A stretch of 21,569 nt of DNA from CAYTGR01 sp964437445 (lineage in GTDB: Bacteria > Chloroflexota > Anaerolineae > B4-G1 > SLSP01): positions 1-21,569 of the forward strand of contig CAYTGR010000064.1 of assembly GCA_964437445.1 (NCBI GenBank). The letters are read 5' to 3'. The notes beneath the pieces were generated by a model. The model was not told the DNA's origin. It saw only the letters and a list, made by a program, of their open reading frames with translations, and made no database searches. Both the position numbers and the translations under genes were made by a program. Shown here piece by piece: positions 6,954 through 15,746 of this stretch (positions are counted from its first letter, which is position 1; each line of letters begins with the position of its first letter).

Positions 6954-7340
6954 TCAACCGATGGAAACGATCGCGGCCACCGCAGCCACGGTCAGGATCA
7001 CCGTCAGGGCAAAGGCACCCCAAAAGAGCGGGGCTTGAAGACGGCTGCCCCAGCCCAATCCCAGGATGCCCACCCGGATCCCATTGATCGCATGGTACAG
7101 CAATCCGAAAATCAGGACGGCATCCGCCAGAATAAAGAAGGGATGCTCCACCAAATGGATAAAGCCGTCCCAGGCCTCCGGGCCGCGCGCCAGATTGGTC
7201 AACATCGTGAGGTGCAACAGCAAATAAACCACCAATCCAATGGCGGTCAGCCGCATCAGGATAAAACCAATCCCACCTTCCCGCCGGCCCCGGTAGTCAA
7301 TCCAGGCCCAAATTTTTTGCCACGTTGTTTGATTGTCCAT
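6954..7340 (-). CDS. sdhC: SdhC-like cytochrome b subunit
   Basis: 128 residues with three helices (about 25-48, 65-88, 104-127) and an amphipathic N-terminus. R30 in MRLTAIGLVVYLLLHL corresponds to the quinone-site arginine region of SdhC. H83 in LLYHAINGIRVGILGLG matches the conserved haem-ligand H-x3-GIR motif. H43 is a second histidine in helix I. Family role: electron transfer from the Fe-S subunit to membrane quinone. The ATG at 7340 follows GGAGGCG and lies 16 bases after the Fe-S subunit, so it is tightly co-transcribed. Confidence 0.85.
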   Translation of the reverse strand: MDNQTTWQKIWAWIDYRGRREGGIGFILMRLTAIGLVVYLLLHLTMLTNLARGPEAWDGFIHLVEHPFFILADAVLIFGLLYHAINGIRVGILGLGWGSRLQAPLFWGAFALTVILTVAAVAAIVSIG

Positions 7341-7356
7341 GGTTTAACGCCTCCGC

Positions 7357-8034
7357 CTACTTCTTCTTGAAAGTGTAGAAACGCCGCAGCCAGCCAATCG
7401 CCTGAGAGGGATCTACGTCCGAAGGGCAAACCTCCGTGCACTCCATCGCCGAGTGGCAGCGCCAAACGCCGTGAGGGCTTTTGCCCAACACGCAGGCTTT
7501 GGAGAAATCCACCTCGCGCGGCTCCTGAATGAGCCGGGCCAGGCCGGCTAACGGGGCCGGCCCCAGGTACTTGGTGCTGCTCCCCACCACCGGGCAGGCC
7601 GACATGCAGAGCCCGCACTCAATGCAATCTTCAAAGCGATTGCCCGGCTCCGGGCTGTCGGCCAGCTCGTCCTCGCGGGAATAGGGCAGACCTACCATGT
7701 CCATCTTCTGCAACAGCGGTTTGACGTCCACGGCCAGATCGCCCACCCACGGGAAGTTGCGCAACGGCTCCAGCGTCACCGTCGCGCCGTCGGGAAACTC
7801 GGAAACAGGCGTGATGCACATCAACCGCTCGCGGCCGTTGACCCGCGCGCCGCACAGCCCACACGAGGCATGATGGCAGGCATGGCGGAACATCAAGCTG
7901 TGATCCTGGTGGCCAAAAATTTGCTCTACCCCATCAATAATGTTGGCCTCGTCAGGCAGAGTCACAGTAAACGTCTGGTATTGGCGGCCCAGAGTCGGGC
8001 TGCCGCGCAAAATTCGTAGTTTCAGCGTGCGCAT
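7357..8034 (-). CDS. sdhB: SdhB/FrdB-like iron-sulfur subunit, next to a GlpA-like dehydrogenase
   Basis: 225 residues. All cluster ligands of a complex II iron-sulfur protein are present: [2Fe-2S] C53-x4-C58-x2-C61-x11-C73; C137-x2-C140-x2-C143 plus C203 for [4Fe-4S]; C147, C193 and C199 for [3Fe-4S]. The first motif reads CHHASCGLC rather than the CREGICGSC of typical SdhB. The C-terminal CHSAMECTEVCP is classic. Start: ATG 8034 (MRTLKLRI), nine bases after GGAGGAG; an ATG directly after that site is out of frame, and the frame open to 8109 would overlap the dehydrogenase gene. It begins 20 bases after the GlpA-like stop and is followed by the two anchors. No SdhA flavoprotein is in the window, so its electron donor is most simply the GlpA-like protein. 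Confidence 0.88.
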   Translation of the reverse strand: MRTLKLRILRGSPTLGRQYQTFTVTLPDEANIIDGVEQIFGHQDHSLMFRHACHHASCGLCGARVNGRERLMCITPVSEFPDGATVTLEPLRNFPWVGDLAVDVKPLLQKMDMVGLPYSREDELADSPEPGNRFEDCIECGLCMSACPVVGSSTKYLGPAPLAGLARLIQEPREVDFSKACVLGKSPHGVWRCHSAMECTEVCPSDVDPSQAIGWLRRFYTFKKK

Positions 8035-8054
8035 AGTGTCATTCTCCTCCGAGG

Positions 8055-9227
8055 TTACGAGCGATAGAAGGCCCGATAGGTCGCTAAGGGGACTTCCTTG
8101 GTGCGGCACGGCGTGGTAACGCCGGTTACGCGCCCGACGATGTCGCCCAGCTTCTCAGCCATCGCCCGCGACGTCGTGGTCTTGCCGCCCAAAATGGAGA
8201 ACAGTCCCTCCGCACCGTCCGCGGCGTGGTTAAAGCAATCAAAACCACGGGTCAGTTCGCGCCCTTCTACCTTGCCGCCGCCCACCGTTTTATCCAGCAA
8301 CGGGCGAGCCGCCGCCGACACGCCGCGCAGGGGCGCTGTGGCGAAGGCCGGGACCAGCAAAGTGCCGCAGTCCAACATCTGCTTGATCTGCTCCGGCGGG
8401 ACGGGGATTTGATCGGGGTCCTGCACTACCCAGGAGGTCGTGCCGATGACCGAGTTGCGCCGCTGCGGCACAATGATGTCGCCGTCACCGGGGCGATTCA
8501 GCCGGTTGATGATCCGTTTGCTCCAGCGACGATGGACTGCCACCATGATGCCGGCCGTCGGCACCATCGCAATATGCTTGATGCCGGCCATCTGGCCAAT
8601 CTCGCCGCCCCACGGTCCGGCCGCGTTGATCACCAGGTCGGCACCCAGGACACTTTCTTTTTTGGTGCGGCGATCCAGCACTTTGACGCCGGTGATGCTG
8701 CGCCCTGACCAGACAAAATCAATCACCTCGGTGTAAGTATACACCACCGCGCCGTTCAGTTTAGCCGTCGCCAAAAAGGCCATGCTGAAGTGGAAAGGAT
8801 CAAAGACCCCGTCGGGCACGCGGATGGCGGTGAGCAGTTTGGGATTGAGGTGCGGCTCCAGCTCCAGCGCCTGCTTGGGGGTCAGCTCCTGAGCCGGGAT
8901 GCCGGCCCGGGCGCACCCTTCCAGAAAACGCTCGCGGTAAGTCAGGTCCTCTTCGTTGATCGCCACGAAAAGGCCATCGTTCCGCTCCAACAGATCGGGC
9001 ATCAGCTTGCGCATCAGCGCATTTTCCTCGGCGCACTCCTGGGCTGCTTCGGGGTCGGTCATCGCATACCGGCCACCGGAGTGGAGCAGGCCGTGGTTCC
9101 GGCCGGTCGTCTCTGAGGCAATTTCACCTCGCTCCACCACAGTGACGCGGAATCCCCGTAGAGCCAAATCGTGAGCCACGGCTGTGCCGGTAGATCCAGC
9201 ACCGATAATCAATGCGTGTAGGCTCAT
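8055..9227 (-). CDS. glpA: GlpA-like FAD-dependent glycerol-3-phosphate dehydrogenase, short form
   Basis: 390 residues. The N-terminal dinucleotide fold has G9-x-G11-x2-G14 and E32. TTGRNHGLLHSGGRYA at 40-55 is the diagnostic segment of anaerobic GlpA. Further matches to E. coli GlpA run through VPDGVFDPF, VINAAGPWG, IIVPQRRNSVIGTTS and GGKTTTSRAMAE. It ends shortly after TTPC, where E. coli GlpA (about 540 residues) continues into a BFD-type [2Fe-2S] domain, so that domain is absent. It oxidises sn-glycerol-3-phosphate to DHAP. GlpB and GlpC are also missing; instead SdhB/SdhC/SdhD-like genes follow within 21 bases. CAGGAGG precedes the ATG at 9227. The start and family are secure; the partner proteins are inference from gene order. 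Confidence 0.9.
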   Translation of the reverse strand: MSLHALIIGAGSTGTAVAHDLALRGFRVTVVERGEIASETTGRNHGLLHSGGRYAMTDPEAAQECAEENALMRKLMPDLLERNDGLFVAINEEDLTYRERFLEGCARAGIPAQELTPKQALELEPHLNPKLLTAIRVPDGVFDPFHFSMAFLATAKLNGAVVYTYTEVIDFVWSGRSITGVKVLDRRTKKESVLGADLVINAAGPWGGEIGQMAGIKHIAMVPTAGIMVAVHRRWSKRIINRLNRPGDGDIIVPQRRNSVIGTTSWVVQDPDQIPVPPEQIKQMLDCGTLLVPAFATAPLRGVSAAARPLLDKTVGGGKVEGRELTRGFDCFNHAADGAEGLFSILGGKTTTSRAMAEKLGDIVGRVTGVTTPCRTKEVPLATYRAFYRS

Positions 9228-9286
9228 GAGACCTCCTGATATGGATAAATTAACCGCCGATCAGGCGACAAAAAGTGCAGGGAAAA

Positions 9287-11779
9287 TTACTTTTTTACCT
9301 GACTTTCCACGTAGGCCCGCACCGCCGCCGCGGAATCCAATTGCAAGACATGGGAGGCGATCTCTCTGGCCCGTGTCAGGGTCAGCTGCCGTATCACCTC
9401 TTTGGCAATGGGAATAGCGGGCGGGTTCATGCTGAACTCGTCCAGCCCCAGCCCTAACAGGATGGGGATCGCCGGTGGCATCCCGGCCAGCTCACCGCAC
9501 AATCCAACCCAGATACCGGCCTGGTGTGCCGCCGCAATCACCTGCTGGATCAGCCGCAAGACCGCCGGGTGTAAGGGATCGGCCAGCTTAGCCACCTGCG
9601 GATTGGTCCGGTCCGCCGCCAGCGTATACTGGCTCAGATCGTTCGTCCCGATGCTGAAAAAGTCCACCTCCCGGCTCAGCTGATCCGCGATCACCGCCGC
9701 CGAGGGCACTTCCACCATGATACCAACTTCTACGGATTCGTCAAAGGGCAGGCCGGCCCGTTTCAGATCGGCCTGGACTTCACGGACCAGTTGACGCAGC
9801 GCGCGGGCCTCTTCCACCGTCGCCACCATCGGGGCCATGATCTTGATGTCGTGTCCCGGGCTGGCCCGCAAGATCGCGCGGACCTGGGTTTTGAGGATTT
9901 CTGGCCGGTCCAGACAGAGCCGGATACCGCGCCAACCCAGGAAAGGATTCTGCTCTGCCGGCACATCCAAATAAGGGAGCGGTTTGTCACCCCCGATGTC
10001 CAGCGTGCGAATCACGAGCGGCCGCCTTTCAAAGACTTCCGCGATGGCCCGGTATAAAGCGTACTGCTCCTCTTCGGTCGGAGCAGTCTGGCGGTCCAGG
10101 TACAGGAACTCGGTCCGCAGCAAGCCAACGCCCTCCGCGCCATATTCCAGCGCCCGGCGGGCATCCACCAGGCCCCGGATGTTGGCGACCACCTCCACGC
10201 GCTTTCCGTCGCGGGTGACGGCCGGAGCCTGCCCGGCCGCCTGAGCGGCCGCCTGCCGGGCCAACCAGGCCGCACGCCGCGCCTGGTACTCTGCTACCTG
10301 CTCCGCCGGCGGCGCGACCGCCAGCAGTCCGGCATCGCCATCTATGGCCACCAGCGTGCCCGCCTCCACCCGCATCACGCCGGGTCCCAGGCCGGCCACC
10401 GCCGGGATGCCCAACGCGCGTGCCAGGATAGCCGTGTGCGAGGTCGCCCCGCCCAGCGCCGTAGCGATCCCCAAGACTTTAGCCGTATCCAGTTGAATTG
10501 TATCCGAGGGCATCAGATCATTGGCCACCAGAATTCCCGGCACCGGCATGGCGGGCAGATGAGCCGGCGTTACCCCCGCCAGCTGGCGTAACACCTGCTC
10601 TCCCACGCTCGCCACATCGACGGCCCGGGTCTGGAGGTAAGGATCCTCCAGGGCCTTGAAGGCAGCCACCTGCGCCTCCACCTCGGTTTGCCAGGCCGCC
10701 TCGGCGTTGATGTGCTCTTCACCTATCCGCGCAGCCGCCGCTTCCACCAGCGCCGGGTCTTCCAGGAAAAGCAGATGGGCGTCAAAAATCGCCGCCTCAT
10801 AGCTCCCCACCTGCTTCATGGCCTGCGCCCGCAGCGCCTCAATCTCCTTGCGCGTCGCCGCCAGGGCCTCATGCAGCCGCTGCACCTCCGCGGTTGGATC
10901 AGTCACCGTGCGCCGGGCGACCTCCACAGCCTGGGCCTGGTAAAGATAAGCCGGCCCGACCGCTACACCCGGGGCGACCGGAATGCCCGGCAGTTGCCCG
11001 GCCCTGGCAACCACGGCCGTCGGGCGGGTAGGCACCGCCGGCAAGGGTTGGTCAGATTCGCCAAAATTGTCCTTGACCAGAACGGCCAAGGCCTCCAAAG
11101 CGGACTGCGCATCTTCACCCTGGGCCGCGATACCGATCTGGTGCCCCTGAAGCACCCCCAACGTAGCTACCTGATTGATGCTCTTGGCGCTGACGGCCCT
11201 GGACTGCCGGGTCACATCGCGCACGGTGATGGTCGCCTGGTAACGGCTCGCCGTGCTGACAAACAAAGCTGCCGGTCGGGCATGGAGGCCCAACCGGTTG
11301 GTCACGGTCAAGATCAATTCCTGCGCCTCCGGCAGCCCTGCTGCGGGGCCGGTAGGAACTGCCGGGGCCGGGCCGCCCAGCTGAGCCACCTTGGCACTGA
11401 GAGCCTCCTGGGCCTCCGCCATGATCACGGGGATCGGACTCCCTACCAGCGCCTGGACGGCCGCCACCACGGCCCCTTCCACCAGGGGGGCCGGGCACAT
11501 GTGGATCTTTTGCCGCTGCTCCTCGGGGAAAAACTCCAAGGCTGTCTCTGTACTTAACAGGGCGCTGCCCAGGTCCATTAACACCACAACGCCGTCATCA
11601 CTGTACACTCTGGCAATCGCTTCCTGGACCTTGAGGGCATCCGTGCCAATGGGGTTGGTCGGATCGTCAATGCCGCCCGCGGCGGCGATAGGCACTTTTC
11701 CCTGCGCCATTTGATCCGCCAGCTGCCGCACTCCCTCTGCCAGCTCGGCGCTGTGCGAAACAATCACGAGGCCAATCAT
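9287..11779 (-). CDS. dhaM: DhaM-HPr-Enzyme I fusion phosphotransferase for dihydroxyacetone kinase
   Basis: 830 residues in three parts. Residues 1-135 are a DhaM/EIIA-mannose-type domain with the phospho-acceptor H9 in IVSHSAELAEG. Residues 153-240 are HPr with H166 in NRLGLHARPAA and the regulatory-site-like S200 in AKSINQ. Residues 265-830 are a complete Enzyme I: H448 in GGATSHTAILARALG, then the PEP-binding barrel with RTEFLYLDR, RTLDIGGDKPLPYL, SIGTNDLSQYTLAADR and the active-site region GLCGELAG near the C-terminus. E. coli DhaM (about 470 residues) has only a truncated EI, so this protein should be able to take phosphate directly from PEP and pass it through EI, HPr and DhaM to DhaL-bound ADP. 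GAGGAGG precedes the ATG. It lies 60 bases before the glpA-like gene. Confidence 0.93.
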   Translation of the reverse strand: MIGLVIVSHSAELAEGVRQLADQMAQGKVPIAAAGGIDDPTNPIGTDALKVQEAIARVYSDDGVVVLMDLGSALLSTETALEFFPEEQRQKIHMCPAPLVEGAVVAAVQALVGSPIPVIMAEAQEALSAKVAQLGGPAPAVPTGPAAGLPEAQELILTVTNRLGLHARPAALFVSTASRYQATITVRDVTRQSRAVSAKSINQVATLGVLQGHQIGIAAQGEDAQSALEALAVLVKDNFGESDQPLPAVPTRPTAVVARAGQLPGIPVAPGVAVGPAYLYQAQAVEVARRTVTDPTAEVQRLHEALAATRKEIEALRAQAMKQVGSYEAAIFDAHLLFLEDPALVEAAAARIGEEHINAEAAWQTEVEAQVAAFKALEDPYLQTRAVDVASVGEQVLRQLAGVTPAHLPAMPVPGILVANDLMPSDTIQLDTAKVLGIATALGGATSHTAILARALGIPAVAGLGPGVMRVEAGTLVAIDGDAGLLAVAPPAEQVAEYQARRAAWLARQAAAQAAGQAPAVTRDGKRVEVVANIRGLVDARRALEYGAEGVGLLRTEFLYLDRQTAPTEEEQYALYRAIAEVFERRPLVIRTLDIGGDKPLPYLDVPAEQNPFLGWRGIRLCLDRPEILKTQVRAILRASPGHDIKIMAPMVATVEEARALRQLVREVQADLKRAGLPFDESVEVGIMVEVPSAAVIADQLSREVDFFSIGTNDLSQYTLAADRTNPQVAKLADPLHPAVLRLIQQVIAAAHQAGIWVGLCGELAGMPPAIPILLGLGLDEFSMNPPAIPIAKEVIRQLTLTRAREIASHVLQLDSAAAVRAYVESQVKK

Positions 11780-11859
11780 GGGCCCTCCTCAAGTTAGTAG
11801 AATATCAACAGGCGTATCTTCGCCGGGATGGGATGGTCGCCTCCCAGACGGCGAACAGT

Positions 11860-12381
11860 TCATGGATTGGCAATCGCCGCCACCAGCTCGCGGCAGAAGG
11901 CCGGAATATCCTCTACCACCCGGCCCCAGACCAGGTTGCCATCGCGGAAGGCCGGCTCGTCCACCCAGGTCGCGCCGGCGTTGACCAAATCGTCCTTGAT
12001 GCCCAAAGAGCCGGTCGCCCGATGGCCCTGCACAATCCGGGCCGACGCCAGCACCCAGCCACCGTGGCAAATAGCGCCGACGATCTTCTTTTGTTCATAC
12101 ACCGTGCGGACCAGGTCCAGGATACGGGACGAGCGGCGCAGCTTATCAGGGGCCCAACCGCCAGGGACAACTAAGGCATCCAGCGCCTCTGCCGTGATCT
12201 GGTCCACCGTCAAATCTGGTTTGGCTTCCAGGCAATGCTTGCCGCGAAAGCGCTCCATCTTCGCGCCGATCACCATCACCTGGGCGCCTTCTTCACGCAG
12301 CCGCATCACCGTCACCCAGAACTCCAGGTCTTCAAAGCCCTCATCTACCAGGACCCCTACCCGTTTATTGGTTAAGCGCAT
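11860..12381 (-). CDS. DJ-1/PfpI family protein
   Basis: 173 residues, the usual size. The nucleophile elbow AICHGGWVLASA contains C105 followed by H106, and E17 in DEGFEDLE is the conserved glutamate that pairs with the cysteine. VVPGG precedes the elbow as in the family. Members (PfpI, YhbO, HchA relatives) have been described as proteases, chaperones, glyoxalase-III or protein deglycases; the actual activity cannot be decided here. Position between the methyltransferase-like gene and the DhaM fusion, in a pathway that makes DHAP, makes protection against methylglyoxal a reasonable guess. ATG 12381 follows AGGAGGACTCAGG. Confidence 0.85.
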   Translation of the reverse strand: MRLTNKRVGVLVDEGFEDLEFWVTVMRLREEGAQVMVIGAKMERFRGKHCLEAKPDLTVDQITAEALDALVVPGGWAPDKLRRSSRILDLVRTVYEQKKIVGAICHGGWVLASARIVQGHRATGSLGIKDDLVNAGATWVDEPAFRDGNLVWGRVVEDIPAFCRELVAAIANP

Positions 12382-12418
12382 CCTGAGTCCTCCTGATGTC
12401 CTAACATGTTCATAGTCA

Positions 12419-12456
12419 GGCGCTTGAGCGCCATTTGAGCCGCGCTCAAGCGCGGC
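12419..12456. repeat. Pair of TNNA-loop hairpins inside the glycerol operon
   Basis: GGCGC-TTGA-GCGCC at 12419-12432 and GCCGCGC-TCAA-GCGCGGC at 12439-12456. They have the same architecture as the repeat island 6 kb away and lie in the gap before the DJ-1/PfpI gene. Probably dispersed REP-like units; in the transcript they could also act as a processing or stabilising structure. Confidence 0.65.
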
Positions 12457-12477
12457 ACTACAAACGTGTTCCTCAAT

Positions 12478-13047
12478 TCACGGCTCTCTGCCCACCCTCT
12501 GACACTGCGGGCAACTCTGCACCTCATGGATCGTCTGTTCCAATTCTGGGGTTAACGCTTCCGGTGGGCCGGGGACAAATCCCACCGCCCCACAACGACA
12601 AGCGTACCAGCCCAACCGCACCCGCTCAAACGCCAGACGGGGAGCCGCCAGGTCTACCAGTTCCACATCCAACCGCCAACGGGCATTGGTAATCAGGCGG
12701 GCACAGCCCACAGCCAGGAGCTTATCTGCGTAAAGCGCAAAGTGGCGGCAGTGACGCATCAACAACACCCCCAACGTCACATCAGCCGGGAAGGGGAGGT
12801 CCTGGGCGTCTCCCACCAGCACGGTCAGGTTGGTCGGGAGAGCGGTCCGTTGCGCCGCCAGCACCAGGTCGGCCTGGATCTCAACGGCGTAGACCCGGCG
12901 GGCCAGCGCCGCGATCCGGCGGGCCAGGCGCAAATCGCCCGCTCCAAGCTCTAAGACGATATCCTCAGGCCTGATCCACTCCAGGACCTGCTGGTAGGTC
13001 GGCTCATCATAAGGCGCCCACAGGCGTTCCCAATCCAGGTTCGCCAT
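12478..13047 (-). CDS. Class I SAM-dependent methyltransferase-like protein with zinc-knuckle cysteines
   Basis: 189 residues. Residues 31-38 (VLELGAGD) are motif I of a Rossmann methyltransferase; E56 in VYAVEIQAD is the acidic residue expected to bind the SAM ribose, and GDAQDLPF at 79-86 is the motif III-like segment. The usual catalytic motif of rRNA or DNA methylases is not evident, and after LLMRHCRHFALYADKLL the chain departs from the fold. The C-terminus has two cysteine pairs, C150-x-C152 and C179-x2-C182, which could bind zinc. Substrate unknown. It starts at ATG 13047, 57 bases after the small membrane protein gene, and shares its strand and presumably its transcript with the glycerol genes. 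Confidence 0.75.
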   Translation of the reverse strand: MANLDWERLWAPYDEPTYQQVLEWIRPEDIVLELGAGDLRLARRIAALARRVYAVEIQADLVLAAQRTALPTNLTVLVGDAQDLPFPADVTLGVLLMRHCRHFALYADKLLAVGCARLITNARWRLDVELVDLAAPRLAFERVRLGWYACRCGAVGFVPGPPEALTPELEQTIHEVQSCPQCQRVGREP

Positions 13048-13104
13048 GGACCATCAAGCAGCCAAAAAATGAACGCAAAAAGTCCGCATCCCCGGTCCCG
13101 GCGC

Positions 13105-13398
13105 TCAACTGAAAGGTTTTTTGCCTCGGATCGTGGCATTCAGCACCAATGAAAAAAGGAAAACTGCCCAAATCGCCACGGCCGACCCCAGTCCCCACAA
13201 AACAGCCGATTTCCAACCCAGGCCCGGCAAGATCTGCCACCCCACATAAATCCCAAAACCCACGCTCAATACCCCAATCAAAATCAGGCCGGTACGCAAA
13301 TTGATCCAGGGCTGGCTGGTTGGAACCTCCGGCGCCTTCTGGCCGCTTGTCCGGCCAAAAGCATGTTCAGTCTTTTTAGATCGTGTTGTTTTTGCCAT
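13105..13398 (-). CDS. Small two-helix membrane protein, unknown function
   Basis: 97 residues from ATG 13398; an ATG three codons upstream (13407) is an alternative with AGGG before it. A basic, serine/threonine-rich N-terminus of about 30 residues (MAKTTRSKK...) precedes two hydrophobic helices (about 37-56 and 65-87) and a basic tail RGKKPFS. This is a plausible inner-membrane protein with a cytoplasmic N-terminus. I do not recognise the family. It lies between glpK and the methyltransferase gene, downstream of a 13-bp hairpin that may insulate it from glpK. Confidence 0.6.
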   Translation of the reverse strand: MAKTTRSKKTEHAFGRTSGQKAPEVPTSQPWINLRTGLILIGVLSVGFGIYVGWQILPGLGWKSAVLWGLGSAVAIWAVFLFSLVLNATIRGKKPFS

Positions 13399-13411
13399 AC
13401 CTGACATTACC

Positions 13412-13442
13412 CTGGGGCCAGGTTAAAGCAACCTGGCCCCAG
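13412..13442. other. Perfect 13-bp hairpin between glpK and the small membrane gene
   Basis: CTGGGGCCAGGTT (13412-13424) pairs perfectly with AACCTGGCCCCAG (13430-13442) around a five-base loop. No T-run follows on either strand, so it is not a standard intrinsic terminator. It ends about 14 bases before ATG 13398 and could reduce read-through, stabilise the glpK mRNA 3' end or occlude the downstream ribosome-binding site. Confidence 0.65.
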
Positions 13443-13499
13443 CCAGATGCGAAATCAGGGAACGGGCAGGGGGTCCCCCCTACCCGCTCCGAGATGGAT

Positions 13500-15011
<1,512 letters not shown>

Positions 15012-15046
15012 ACGAAAACGTCTCCTTTCTAAGATATGAAATTGAG

Positions 15047-15682
15047 TTAAACCGACTGTGAAACCACCTCAAGGAACGCCTTGAGAATCAGAAACGAGGA
15101 GGTAGCGCCTGGATCTTGATGTCCGATACTGCGCTCACCGAGGTAGCTGGCCCGGCCTTTTTTGGCCAGCAGCGGAATCGTGCCCAGCATTCCCTGCTCG
15201 GCAGCCGCCACCGCTTGTTGCAGTACGGCCGATGTGTCCTGGCCTTGATCAACGGCAGCCTTCAACGCTGCTACAGCCGGGGTCAGAGCATCCACCATGG
15301 TCTTATCGCCCAGGTTGGCTTTGCCGCGTTGTAACACCCCATCCAGCGCCGCTTCAAACAGCGCCACCAGGTCCGCATCGGACAATTCATCTTTCCCGGC
15401 CACGGCCGCACCGGCTCGCATGAAGAAGGTCCCGTACAGTGGGCCGCCGGCCCCGCCCACGGTGGAGAGCAGTGCCATCCCGGCGGATTTGAGGATGTTG
15501 CCGATATCCTTATCCGCAAAGCTCGGCAGCTGGCTCATCACCTTTTGAAAACCACGATCCATGTTAATCCCATGGTCGGCATCGCCAATCGCCGCGTCCA
15601 GCTCTGTGAGATACTGCTTGTTCTCCGCCAACACCTGGGCGACAGCCTTCAGCCAGGAGACAACCTGTTCTTTGGTAACCAT
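15047..15682 (-). CDS. dhaL: Dihydroxyacetone kinase ADP-binding subunit DhaL
   Basis: 211 residues. The Mg-ADP site is D29...D34-x-D36-H37 in LDAAIGDADHGINM, matching the three-aspartate cluster of E. coli DhaL. GGAGGPLYGTFF and GKANLGDKTMVDAL, DPGATS near the C-terminus, complete the helical barrel signature. DhaL holds a permanently bound ADP that is rephosphorylated by DhaM and passes phosphate to DHA on DhaK. Start choice: ATG 15682 lies 13 bases after GGAG; a TTG at 15694 is in frame but only one base from that site, so neither spacing is ideal. Confidence 0.94.
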   Translation of the reverse strand: MVTKEQVVSWLKAVAQVLAENKQYLTELDAAIGDADHGINMDRGFQKVMSQLPSFADKDIGNILKSAGMALLSTVGGAGGPLYGTFFMRAGAAVAGKDELSDADLVALFEAALDGVLQRGKANLGDKTMVDALTPAVAALKAAVDQGQDTSAVLQQAVAAAEQGMLGTIPLLAKKGRASYLGERSIGHQDPGATSSFLILKAFLEVVSQSV

Positions 15683-15746
15683 GCGGACCGTCAATCTCCT
15701 TCAAAGAAAATTAGTAAGAACGACCGACCTCAAACCACCAGGCCGG

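Noticed and set aside
6599..8034. Ordinary succinate dehydrogenase operon
   Set aside because: There is no SdhA flavoprotein next to the Fe-S and anchor genes; the adjacent flavoprotein is clearly GlpA-like by its TTGRNHGLLHSGGRYA segment. It is kept only as the alternative explanation if sdhA lies elsewhere.
10688..11557. 289-codon open frame on the plus strand opposite the DhaM fusion
   Set aside because: Antisense shadow of the DhaM/HPr/EI coding sequence.
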